From assembly GCA_028015205.1 (NCBI GenBank), contig CM051516.1:33494230-33558229 (forward strand): a stretch of 64,000 bases of DNA, written 5' to 3'. Position numbers and translations under genes: made by a program. The DNA comes from Mytilisepta virgata (Eukaryota > Mollusca > Bivalvia > Mytilida > Mytilidae). The notes under the pieces were generated by a model, which ran no database searches, was not told where the DNA came from, and saw nothing but the letters and a program-made list of their open reading frames with translations. Below, in pieces: positions 12,089 through 22,332 of this stretch (its first letter is position 1; each line of letters begins with the position of its first letter).

Positions 12089-12632
12089 TCATCGGAAACC
12101 CATGGCAGGTTGCGCTTACGCTTTGCTTCCACCTACCGACCGTGGGTCAATTCATTCATTTTTTCTCGTTTTCATGAATATTCATACATCAAATTGACCA
12201 TTGAAATTGCTGCTAACAATAATGGAATTCTCCACATTGGAGATTTTAACAATAGTGACGTTCTCCACTTTGGAGATTAAAAAATGTTTTGGAAAGTAAA
12301 ACGGTGCCCACATGCGTAATACAGTTGATGAATTTTTGTTGTGTAGTGATTTTTTCACGTGGCCAGAAATGCATTCTCTTTGAAAGCATGAAAACTTTGT
12401 TTACTTTGTTTGAAAATTATATTGAAAATACACTGGAATTGCTTGCCGGCGATGACATATATCTTGATCCAAAGCTTGTCTTTTAACTGCCACTTGATTG
12501 GCTGTATTCCAATTACAGAATCGTCATGACAATGAAAACGGTTCATGAATATATTCATGAGAATGAGAAAAAATGAATGAATTGACCCACGGTCGGTAAG
12601 TGGAAGCAAAGCGTAAGCGCGACCGGCCGATG
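12089..12632. repeat. Nested long palindrome (arms ~95 bp, loop ~350 bp)
   Basis: The arms at 12,089-12,187 and 12,541-12,632 are inverted repeats. Both contain GCGCTTACGCTTTGCTTCCA and GACCGTGGGTCAATTCATTC or their complements. The loop has two small hairpins (TCTCCA...TGGAGA, at about 12,229 and 12,253). ORFs 12,289-12,486 and 12,355-12,660 overlap this structure and are probably not genes. It interrupts the left unit of the surrounding foldback element, so it is a younger insertion. Confidence 0.75.
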
Positions 12633-12871
12633 TTGTTAAATGGTGGCAGTCATTATGCAATCCGAAGTGACATTATTTGTTAAAGCGAATATGGCAATAT
12701 TGTGCTACATAATAAGGCTATAAAAAGTTTCGTTCGCCGGAAACGGAAGCAAGTAAAGTAAGGGAAGTAACTTGCTTCATATTATAATTTTAGAGTGAGA
12801 ATCGTGATACCGGAAATGAGTTCCTAGAAAGTGCTATTGGTGTGCTCGCATCATTGGCCACGCCAACAGCA

Positions 12872-13228
12872 TATTTATGATGATGATGAATTATTATTTA
12901 ACATCCAGTGGCAACCATTAAGTGCATATCAGGACGAGAACATGTTGATTAGATATTAATATGAACCTTGCTTTGTACTAGACCGACGCGCTGAGCAGGA
13001 TTTTTAACGTGCTATCTTACGAGGTAACATTCCGTAGGAAGACATCATCCGCAAATATTATATTGACTCCGGGCCGACCATCCTTTGCTCTTACTCCTTG
13101 AGGCCGCGTGCTCGGCGGAGAAGCAGCAAATATCAATAATTTTAATGTATTTTGCTTGACAAGGATCGAACCAACTACCTTCCGCATTTGAGGCGAGCAC
13201 GATACCACGAGACCACCAAGGCGGTCGC
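12872..13228 (-). mobile_element. tRNA-derived SINE (minus strand)
   Basis: On the minus strand an A-box-like stretch (TGGTCTCGTGGTATCGTGCT) is followed at canonical distance by the B box GGTTCGATCC. An unrelated body then ends in TGGATGTTAAATAATAATTC and a (ATC)n tail. These are hallmarks of Pol III-driven SINEs. The clearest edge is the (ATC)n tail near 12,872. I found no convincing target-site duplication. It lies in the loop of the foldback element. Confidence 0.75.
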
Positions 13229-13770
13229 AATAAAATAAACGCTGTCATAAATTTCTTAGATAATCCTACAATGAAAGTCCCATAACATTATAGCTGTATC
13301 ATAAGACATGTTGGCGATAAAGTACGTATGAATTGGGCTGTACAAGATTTTGGATAAATCATTAAGGCAAAAAAAGGGAAAATGATAAGGAAATCCTCAT
13401 ATTGGAAACACAATACTGTAGATATTTATAGGTATAGATAATTTGTAATAGTCTATATCATAAGGTTTATCCCAGGCATTTCTGGTTTAATTCCTTATAA
13501 AAAGAGAGACGTTAATGACTAATATGCTGTTGGGTGGCCAATGATGCGAGCACAGCAACATTAGCCGTTTCCATAAACTCATTTCCGATATCATGATTCT
13601 GACTCTAAATTATAATTTGAAGTAAGTTATTTCCCTTAGTTAACTTACTTCTGGCCAATGAATGTTTTTCTAGCCTTAGTAGGTAGCACAATATGGGTGG
13701 CCCAATTAAACAAAGACTTTTTTAAATGTAGAAAATGCATATGCTCCTATAGCGCTCGCTGCACTCCCTA

Positions 13771-14717
13771 AAACTAGAAATAGCCACAAACAACGCTTCT
13801 GAAGCATTTCCTAGGAGAACTAGTGAATTAATATTAATAAAAATAACTGGAAATTAATTTAAAGCTTCGAATTTAAAAGATGTTATTGTAAATGGTGTTT
13901 GTTGGCAAACAGCCTTTATACAAGAGAATAATGTTAAAAAATGCATCAAAATTTTGTTTCATTTGAAAAAGTTTAAACAACAGCATGAAGATCGACAAAA
14001 GAATTATGAAAGGAAAACATATATAGTGGGAAAAGTTCATCAGATCGAAATTCAAAGACAAGAAAAACTAGTGAGAATTTAACATTTCAAACAAATGCAA
14101 CAAGGATGTAACATTTTACCTAAACGGTCACTATGATATAAATGTCAGGTCGATATTACGTATAAATTTATTATTTGTAAAATAATTTGAAAATGACATT
14201 TTCCGAAGTTAAAAAAAATATATTGTAGGTTGTTAGTTGAAAAAATGATGATATAAAAAGCTGTCCAAGACGAATATTTGGATCATCATTTACATAAGAA
14301 GATGTAGTTAATTTATATCCGGAGGGGGTTATTTTTTTGTTTAATTATAAACACACACGAAGGTGGATGACGCGACATTTACTTGAATAGCCTAAAAGAA
14401 TATGAAAATAGCACGAACACAATTCAATTTAACACCTCCGTAACTCTTAATATAGCAGTACAAATAATTACTATAACAAAAGGTCAGCAATAAAAACAAA
14501 CAAACAGTTGCTGTCTGCAGAATTGATATATCATATACTTAGATATTGGGGGCAGACTTTCCATCCAATCACTGTATGTTTACGTACGGCCATTTCCCCC
14601 TGTCATGCCTGTATTTATTTCACATCAGGGATCATTTTTAAAATGTCGCCTAAAACTTTGAAAATCTCCGGTGGCATAGCCTGGTGGGTGGTTTCTAAAG
14701 ATTTGCTAAAAATAACT
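13771..14717. other. AT-rich stretch, nothing recognised
   Basis: Only chance ORFs occur (13,873-14,061 minus, 14,508-14,726 plus). Confidence 0.4.
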
Positions 14718-15150
14718 AACGAATAAGTTACTAAAAAATTTACTACATACCTGAATATTGCTTTTGGAGACGGTTTTAACACAAATTTGCAAAATTAATG
14801 TCTTTAAGAAATTTTTTCAACGTAAAGGACACTAAGAACCAAAACGAATTTTTGGCTCTAAGCGAGATAATGTATCGCCTTTCATACGACAGTAGAATAA
14901 GTTTGGTTCTTAATTTCCTTCTTGGCAATATTCAAAAACGTGAAAAAAAACTGACCCAAATCGTCATTGTAGACGACTTTTGAAGGTAGAAAATTAAACT
15001 TGATAATGATTAAGCATACAATTTTGTTTGTTAACCTAAAAATGCATTGCATGCAATCGTTTACGATGAAAATTAATTTTATAATTCAAGATTATAAATC
15101 AATGGTTATGAGTGAAACAAATGCATGTGATAGTGGCCCTACTCCTCTCC
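14718..15150 (+). repeat. Diverged dispersed duplication, copy 2
   Basis: Partner of 10,675-11,175 with the same motif order. The ORF at 14,798-14,983 falls in it but is not preserved in the partner, so coding is unlikely. Confidence 0.55.
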
Positions 15151-15190
15151 ATCTATTCACTCGGATATTTACAAAGATAGCATTTACTTG

Positions 15191-16032
15191 AACTCTAACA
15201 AATATTATATTTCATTCATCTACAAAAAAACTTCAAAGAAGTCAAATTAGCAGCAAGTAATGTGTTAATTATGTAAAAGATTTTAAGGTTTGATGTTTCG
15301 TTTTTCTTAATAAAATCTGTGATGATTTAATGGTATTCAAAAATCTCCGTTCATTCTTAATTAGATAAATAACGATATGGGTAATGCTGAATTTATTTTC
15401 ACTTGTTGCTTACGTTCTAAACATATAGCAGATTTTCAGAGATCGTATACGTTCCAGTATATAGAATAATTACATTCACCTTGTTAAGAATCGAAAACTT
15501 CCTCATAGCTTTGGACTCGACTAGAAAAATTACCCTATCATCTGTAGGAATAGTTTGTAACAGAATCTACATATAATGACAAATATTCTATCCAGTGATC
15601 TGCTATTAATTTGTCTGATTGCAGACTGGTCATCTTATTCACGTTAACATAACTATAAAAAAACACACTGAGCTTAATCAACATTATATAGCTTAATCAA
15701 CATTATATAGGAATAAATAAATGAACATAAAAACTGAAAAAAATACACCCACAAAACGTTTCTGCTTTTAAAACACTTATGTATATAAAAATAAAAATAA
15801 AAGAGTCTAAGGTCCGTGGATCAATCTTGCTTATTTTTCTACCGATTGGTGTTTACATTTTTGAACTTTGTATAGTTTGATTTTCACTACTGGAAAATCA
15901 GTACAGAAATTTCAGTTTGTTTGTGTCTTTCTGAACAGACGTCGATCTATTATCGAACAGCGACTGATAATATATATAAATATAATGGAAAAATCAGTCA
16001 GAAAGATACAACACACGCTGTAGATTCAAATT
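15191..16032. other. AT-rich stretch with a short repeat
   Basis: A 20-bp unit TTAATCAACATTATATAG-C is doubled at about 15,675-15,712. The text CAGTCAGAAAGATACAACAC at about 15,996 recurs at about 16,966. No gene is seen. Confidence 0.5.
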
Positions 16033-16266
16033 TTAATATAACGTCTTATATATCGCCAAACCCGGTAAATCCACTTTAGCACATGCGTATAGAGGCTTTC
16101 GTGTAAATGCGAATTGGTAAGATTTAACGGCAAAAGGTATCTTTTTCCACACGAAATTGTTAAGCTTTACAAAGAAATCATGCGGTACAACAACAACAGT
16201 TGCGTACAATGACAATTTTGACAATGTTGTATACTGCAGTGTACGCATTTCCGTATGCCGCGCCAT
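16033..16266 (-). CDS. Candidate 77-aa small protein, unidentified
   Basis: An ATG-initiated ORF on the minus strand starts in the strong context AAGATGGCG (A at -3, G at +4) and ends at TAA 16,033-16,035. Codon choice is richer in GC and less Lys/Asn-biased than chance ORFs around it. The protein starts MARHTEMRTLQYTTLSKLSL, has a hydrophobic stretch LSLYATVVVV, basic and aromatic residues in the middle (FVWKKIPFAVKSY) and ends LPGLAIYKTLY. I do not recognise a domain. The sequence upstream of the ATG contains CGTCACGTCA, close to a CRE half-site, and on the opposite strand a perfect donor CCG|GTAAGT at 16,296. Divergent transcription is therefore possible. It could be a complete small gene, a terminal exon or a chance ORF. 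Confidence 0.35.
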   Translation of the reverse strand: MARHTEMRTLQYTTLSKLSLYATVVVVPHDFFVKLNNFVWKKIPFAVKSYQFAFTRKPLYACAKVDLPGLAIYKTLY

Positions 16267-16558
16267 CTTGATTTTTGATTGACGTGACGGTTACCGGTAA
16301 GTCCGTGAAACATGCTTTTATTTATTTTTCTTGTGTAAATGATGAATTATATAATTTGACTGTGCACATGGTTATCTCATGAAAATATTTTAATTCAAAT
16401 TATGCTTTTAAAAGGACATATTGCACCATATTAATTGTAAGAGAAATGGAACAGCCAAACCAATATCGGATACATATAGGGCAACTCAAATGAGCAAAAT
16501 TATATTTTTGTCATATTAGAAGATATATAATTCATGGGGGTTATAGAGTCATCATCAT

Positions 16559-16650
16559 TTACACACGGGCTGGGCATTTATATTCATATTTTATACCTCG
16601 CTATCGCTCGCTATAAAATAATCGAATATAAAGGCCCAGCACATGTGTAA
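16559..16650. repeat. 92-bp hairpin, MITE-like
   Basis: TTACACACGGGCTGGGCATT at the left is matched by the inverted AAGGCCCAGCACATGTGTAA at the right. Inner arms ATTTTATA and TATAAAAT flank a loop CCTCGCTATCGCTCGC. An isolated foldback with near-perfect arms is typical of a miniature inverted-repeat element. No clear target duplication was found. Confidence 0.75.
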
Positions 16651-17075
16651 CTGACTTTAACCTTATGACCACCATGAAATATTTCTTAAAAAATTCTGAT
16701 AATGCTGTCACAAACATTTAAAATACGTCTACAGAAATAACCAACGTTCGAACTTACTCGATGTTGGACCGATAATAAATTAACGATACGATGCAAACTA
16801 AAAAATAAATAAACGTCTAAAAAGTTACAAAACAAGATCAAAATAAAACAAATAAAAGTTTGAATTATAAGACTAATTCAAAGTTTGCAAAATTTTCGAA
16901 TGACTGAGATCCTTCATCAGTGCTGTCGCGTTGCGAAAATAAATTATAAATATACTAGCACCAACAGTCAGAAAGATACAACACACCCTGTAGATTCTAA
17001 ACAAATCTGATACTGCCGTCACAAACATGACAACAACCTTACTAAATAAATTTTAATATCATATACAGGCACAAA

Positions 17076-17315
17076 ATGACGTTGGCGTGGCCAATGATCC
17101 GAGCGCTGCAATAGCCTTTTCCAGAAACTCATTTCCGGTATCACGATTCTGACTCTAAAAATTATAATTTGAAGCAAGTAATTTCTCTTACTCTACTTAC
17201 TTCCGTTTCCGGCGAACGAAACCTTTTCAAGCCCATTTTTTGGCTGCTCCCATTAAACAAAGACTTCTCTAAATGACCCATACGCTCCTATATCGCTCGG
17301 TGCGCTCGCTAATAT
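17076..17315 (-). mobile_element. Solo unit of the foldback family at 12,024-13,770
   Basis: It contains GCGTGGCCAATGATCCGAGC, CATTTCCGGTATCACGATTC, CCGGCGAACGAAACCTTTTC and ATTAAACAAAGACTTCTCTA in the same order as the inverted unit at 13,525-13,770. About 240 bp and uninterrupted, it defines the basic unit of that family. Confidence 0.7.
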
Positions 17316-17595
17316 TCAGCGAAAATTTGACACTAGTGAGAGTGTTTTTCTTTTGGTCGGATTACAAACCCTAAATGTGAAAATGGAAGATATACTGGAA
17401 ACCCCCGATATTAAATATGGTAAAGGATTGATACCACAAAGATATCAACAATCTATACAACAAAAAAAGCACTACATGGTCATTTTATGTATATAGATAT
17501 TTCTTCGTAATGATCTCTTAGGCACAGATACCATATCATTTCATGTTTACAAAAAACTAGATATATATGTACAATTCCTTGGTTTTCTCTGTAAT

Positions 17596-17687
17596 TCAAT
17601 GTTGTAATGGTACATCATTAATTTCACTACCGTTACCGGAGGCGGACATTCCCATGACTGATGGTTCGATCGATATAGCATCGATGT
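17596..17687 (-). CDS. Candidate terminal coding exon, gene unidentified
   Basis: On the minus strand a strong acceptor (TTACTTTTTTCTAG) precedes an open 30-codon segment beginning DIDAISIEPSVMGMS and ending INDVPLQH before TGA 17,596-17,598. The Ser/Gly/Glu-rich composition and codon use look like a cytoplasmic tail rather than translated AT-rich DNA. No upstream exon could be tied to it: the region 17,980-18,108 upstream is a retroelement tail. The identity is unknown and the reading is an inference from splice-site and codon appearance. Confidence 0.3.
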
Positions 17688-17979
17688 CTAGAAAAAAGTA
17701 ACTTAATATAATAAGATTTGATAAATGAAAAAAGTAGTAGTTATCAGAAATGTCCGTTGTGTAATTACACGGAATGTCCATGAGGAATATTTGTAAAATT
17801 GGTACACAAAATGTCCATCATTATTTATAATGGATATTTTCGACATACCTCAAAGACCATTCACGTAAAATTTAAAGTTTGGTCTGATCAACAACAAAAC
17901 AAGAATCGTATTATTTTCAGATTCTGTGTTACAATTTCGACCCATTGCATATCTTCAAAAATCGGGTCTAAATACCAAA

Positions 17980-18108
17980 AATACCAAAAGATATGTAAAA
18001 CGGGATATTCGAAGGAGAAAAAAATCGTAACAACTGACAAACTCCGGAGAACAACGAAGACAAGACCAAAACAATACATGCACTTCAATTAAAAACTAAA
18101 ATCATATG
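17980..18108 (-). mobile_element. Retroelement tail fragment, subfamily B
   Basis: Inverted copy of the tail described at 1,012-1,276 (GATATTCGAAGGAG, CTCCGGAGAACAACGAAGAC, AAACAATACATGCAC). ORFs at 17,799-18,092 (+) and 17,888-18,088 (-) overlap it and are not genes. Confidence 0.75.
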
Positions 18109-18896
18109 TTATCTTGTAATATCAGTTATAAATATTCAGGAAGAATGTCATTATGCAATATTTGCAACTAAACCCAAATGGTTTCATTTAACGCCTGTGA
18201 ATATAAAGTATGAGATAATAAAAGTATGGCGTAAATGTCAGTGTAAAATTAAATAGAAAAGACGTAAAATATTCTTAGAAAAAGTGATAAATTATTAAAG
18301 GTTGTAGATAATGAAATGTTATAAAAATCAATCAAACAAGTTCTAACTCAGTGGACCTAATAGTATACATTCATCACAGAAACCATAATATTATAAAGTT
18401 ATATGTATTAGGCTACCTTTCCACCCACACATTACCAGTGATAATATCAGTTAATTATCAATCTATTAATAAGTGTCAATTATATTCATTGATATTAGGT
18501 GACAGTTGTGTTCAGGTTTTGTAAATATTCGATCGAATGTTAAATAAATATTAGCAGAAATCCACCTTGATATTATCTGATATAATTCCAGATAATCGTT
18601 AATCAACTAATACCATAAAATTAACTAAATGATATAGAACAAACCTACTTCTTGCTTGCTTATTTATTAATTTATAGTAAAAAGTCTTCAAATGATATTA
18701 CCTTTCCTCTTTGAGTAGATAGCTAAGATAGATATACTATGGAATCGTGTTTATGCACAAGACATGTATATTTCGTCGAATTGCAACTTGTCAGTTATGC
18801 TCAAGGCCAGAAAATGTTTAAAGCCGAAAAAATAACTCAAAAGTTTGGAGAGAAGATTCAGATCTCATAATCACTAACAGGATAAACACAAAATCA
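18109..18896. other. AT-rich stretch, nothing recognised
   Basis: No gene or repeat array found between the retroelement tail and the minisatellite. Confidence 0.4.
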
Positions 18897-19500
18897 TCTT
18901 GGGACAGAGTTATTCACGAAGGAGATATATGTACTCCTATGTCGGGACAGAGTTATTCACAAAGGAGATCCATGCACTCCTTTCTGGGGACAGAGTTATT
19001 CACGACGGAGATACCTGTACTCCTATTTCGGGACAGAGTTATTCACGAAGGAGATACATGCACTCCTTTCTCAGGACAGAGTTAATCACGACGGAGATAC
19101 ATGTACTCCTATGTCGGGACAGAGTTATTCACGACGGAGATACCTGTACTCCTATTTCGGGACAGAGTTATTCACGAAGGAGATACATGCACTCCTTTCT
19201 CGGGACAGAGTTATTCACGACGGAGATACATGTACTCCTATGTCGGGACAGAGTTATTCACGACGGAGATACCTGTACTCCTATTTCGGGACAGAGTTAT
19301 TCACGAAGGAGATACATGCACTCTTTCCTCGGGACAGAGTTATTCACGACGGAGATACATGTACTCCTATGTCGAGACAGAGTTATTCACGACGGAGATA
19401 CATGTACTCCTATGTGGGGACAGAGTTATTCACGACGGAGATACATTTTCAGCTATGTCGTAACAGAGTTATTCATGACGGACGTACTTTCATTCAATTG
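18897..19500 (+). repeat. 43-bp minisatellite with 129-bp higher-order period
   Basis: About 14 tandem units of 43 bp each begin GGGACAGAGTTATTCACGA. Three unit types differ at their ends (ATGTACTCCTATGTC, CTGTACTCCTATTTC, ATGCACTCCTTTCTC) and alternate as a regular triplet over much of the array, giving a 129-bp period. All three forward frames stay open for 120-200 codons because 43 is not divisible by 3, so each frame reads the unit in each of its three phases and yields the same 43-residue repeat. Despite the long ORFs it is best treated as a minisatellite. Confidence 0.95.
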
Positions 19501-20485
19501 AGTGGTCGAAGCTAAGTGTCTGTTGGGTGTTTAACAGGCTGCTTAACTGACCACCTACTTGAAATTTTACCAGCTTTTTAAGCACAAGACCAGGCTGCCA
19601 CATTGTAGCAAACAGACAACTAAAATTTCCCAAAAATGATTTTTTATTTTGATTTTTTAATACAGATAAAAAATATTATTAAATCAAAATTCTGTACCCG
19701 CACATCGTATTAACAACATAGTTTTAGATGAAATTTTTATATTTTCAATCGATCATCCCAATTAGCTTTTAACTATTTTTTTTTTTAAATATAAATGAAT
19801 TATAAGACTCAAAGTTTATAAGACTTTCAATTAATTTGAATTTTTTTGTTTTTATGGGCGTGTAATGATTTTATTTTCAATGATAATAAAGGACTTGTTA
19901 CAAAAAAGCATGATTTGGACTTAACTAAAACTAATTTTGAAATATCTTTATTTCACCTCAGATCAACATTTTTCATTCAGGCCATAACCACAAGCTTTAA
20001 GGTTGGTCTGAAATTTAACAAAAAATGCAAATCCATGCATACATGCATGCATATATTTCCCGGCTTCTGTAAAACATGGGCCCTCTGAGCAAAATATTTT
20101 TTAGAAACTTGTATTTAGGTGAGAGACAGATACCCACAAAAATTATTCTCATCGGGCTGTTGGCCCATTTCAAACCAGCAAAATGCTATCGAAAAATATT
20201 TTAAAATTCACCATAATGTTCAAGGTCATTCCATAGTGAGTACAACTTAAACGTCACTAGGACGTCATCTCCATTAGGTAAAGCAAAAATAGATATACAT
20301 GGTATTTTGTGTTTACATGATTTCAACAGTGTATTTCTGTTAAATTGGTGTTGTTTTTACAAAACGTTTAAGGGTATATACTCCTTTCGTGGTTTCTTTT
20401 TTATTTTATTATACGTTTTTTATTCTTTTAGTTATACATGTATCCTTTTGGCGTTTGTATGTTGTGTTCCATTGTCCTGACTTTG
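19501..20485. other. AT-rich stretch, nothing recognised
   Basis: ORF 19,846-20,088 is AT-driven. No repeat or gene recognised. Confidence 0.4.
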
Positions 20486-20709
20486 TCATTTCCTTGAACT
20501 CCGAAATTGTGGACTTTTCCCACTGTTTTGTCGCTTTAGTATTCTTTTGCAGATATTTTTCTTTAGTGACATATTAAAGAATACGGTCAATACTTGAATT
20601 CGTGGTTTTTCTGCAACCATGGAAACATTAAAAAAAATGCATCGAACGGAATATAATGAATTTACAGTGAAGTTCAATTGTTTCTTCGAAAATGAAGATC
20701 CCGCTTTAT
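20486..20709 (-). CDS. Weak candidate terminal exon, unidentified
   Basis: On the minus strand a good acceptor (GTACTTCGTTGCAG) is followed by 73 open codons to TGA. The segment begins KAGSSFSKKQLNFTVNSLYS and ends with a basic stretch (KRILKRQNSGKSPQFRSSRK). No homology was recognised and no matching upstream exon found. It may be a chance opening or a decayed transposon piece. Confidence 0.2.
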
Positions 20710-22126
20710 CTGCAACGAAGTACAACACATTAAAAATAGTAAAGGATTGACAATATTGTTCATATCCTCTTATTTGGACGGCATAATTGCGAAAAAACTG
20801 ACCTGACACAATCATATTTTGATGTCATACATTTTGACAAAGGTAAAATAACAGATGATCTGACTTCAATTTTATAGTAACTAGATACGATTTTAAAAAA
20901 GATCACACTCCATAAATCAATTTGTCCTTCGGTATTTGGATATTCTGGAAATGTGATACTTTCAATGATTTAAGAAACTCAGTTGATACATAGATCTTCA
21001 ATTTTATAAATAATTCACATGAAATGAAGTTAAAATTTACTTTTATAGAACAAAAAAGGGATGGTCGTAAGGTTTTTGTGTTTCGTAATTCACCAGTGTC
21101 ATATGATATTATATGAGATGACCTGAAAGTTTCTGATTTACAATGTTGTAAACAGACACATTTTCAGGTTTCTGTTTAAGTGTTGCAGTGTGAAAGGGTC
21201 TGATTGTTTCTTTTATTCAGTGTTGTGACATGATCTAGTACCACAGTGTTATAGCATTGCAACGCCTGTTTCTGTTCCCGAGTTACCAGTACCATCCGCA
21301 GTTGCTAAAATTCATTAAAAAAAGTCCCGTACTTTTGACATCACAAAGAACAATTTTGACGTCACAATTGAAAAAGTGATTGTTCTACAACGTCATTTAG
21401 GACATTCTAATACTCTATTATAATGTGACACTAGGAATGAATGTACTAACCTGCCCATAAACAAAAAGGAAATAAGAATAAAACTCTTGTTCCCCTCAAG
21501 TATTGGCTTAATACATTATCGTGTAGATTTCCATGAAGCCATCCGCAATATTTATTTTGTATGAATGGTCACGCCATATGGTAGCATAATTGCGCTGATA
21601 CCATCTACGTTATAAACCATTTATTTTATGAGACGCAAGAATAGAACTATAGCTGTACAATGATTTGTATGATGAAGTATTGTAGGTTTTACTTTATATA
21701 TGAAATATATCCCTTCTTCTTCAATATTACCGAAATAAAATGTTTGTTTTGGAAACATAAAACTTGTACAACGAACAAACTGCCAATGAAACCGGAAATT
21801 CTCAGTTGATTATAAAATGCCTAATGTTTAACATAGACTCGAGATTCAAAGCTGTACACATAAAGCCATTCTAGAAAATCGATAATTTGGACAAGGTAAT
21901 ACAGTCATGTGAATTTTTATATTTGTTAACAGTTTTCATTTGATGTTAATGAAATTATGACTTAGGGACTGGGAATTACCACATCTGCAGAAGTCGACAA
22001 TATAACAGCTTTTCCTGTTATTTGTTCCTGTACGAAGTAAAATAAATGCAGATATGACAGGAAAATCTACAAGCAGATACATAAATTTATTCACAAATTT
22101 TGTTGTTAATGATATGGTCTCTAGAT
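20710..22126. other. AT-rich stretch, nothing recognised
   Basis: No gene or repeat recognised by eye. Confidence 0.4.
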
Positions 22127-22332
22127 CACACCCTGCATACAGTTCTGCAAACCGCGGATCAATCTGGATCCGCTATAAGCAATATCCATGTTTACCTGTA
22201 GAACACGATATGAAATCCGCGGATCCAATATGTATACCCGGATTCCATATCAGTTTGAAATGGATAAAATGGATATTTCTTACCGCGGAGCCAGATTTAT
22301 CCCGGTTTGCCGAGAACTGTATGCAGGGTGTG
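22127..22332. mobile_element. 206-bp palindromic MITE
   Basis: CACACCCTGCATACAGTTC at the left end is perfectly inverted at the right end (GAACTGTATGCAGGGTGTG). The arms continue with high complementarity for about 63 bp (CCGCGGATCAATCTGGATCC against its partner). The centre has a second inverted pair (GATATGAAATCCGCGG / CCCGGATTCCATATC). The ORFs at 22,054-22,341 and 22,188-22,382 simply read through it. No transposase is present. Confidence 0.85.

Larger units (their letters stand above)
12024..13770. mobile_element. Composite foldback element with inverted ends
   Basis: The left end (12,024-12,086: GAGCGCAGCGAGTGCTATGG ... AAGTCTTTGTTTAAT) and the right end (about 13,704-13,770) are inverted copies. 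A second pair of inverted blocks lies inside at 12,715-12,875 and 13,525-13,690, around CGTGATACCGGAAATGAGTT and GCATCATTGGCC. A stand-alone 240-bp copy of the same unit is at 17,076-17,315. The element therefore consists of two inverted units of one repeat around a SINE-bearing loop, and the left unit is split by a palindrome (12,089-12,632). No transposase was found, so it would be non-autonomous. Confidence 0.65.

Noticed and set aside
18899..19515. Three long overlapping plus-strand ORFs (200, 120 and 134 codons) as genes
   Set aside because: They are the same 43-bp minisatellite read in three frames; no non-repetitive coding sequence on either side.
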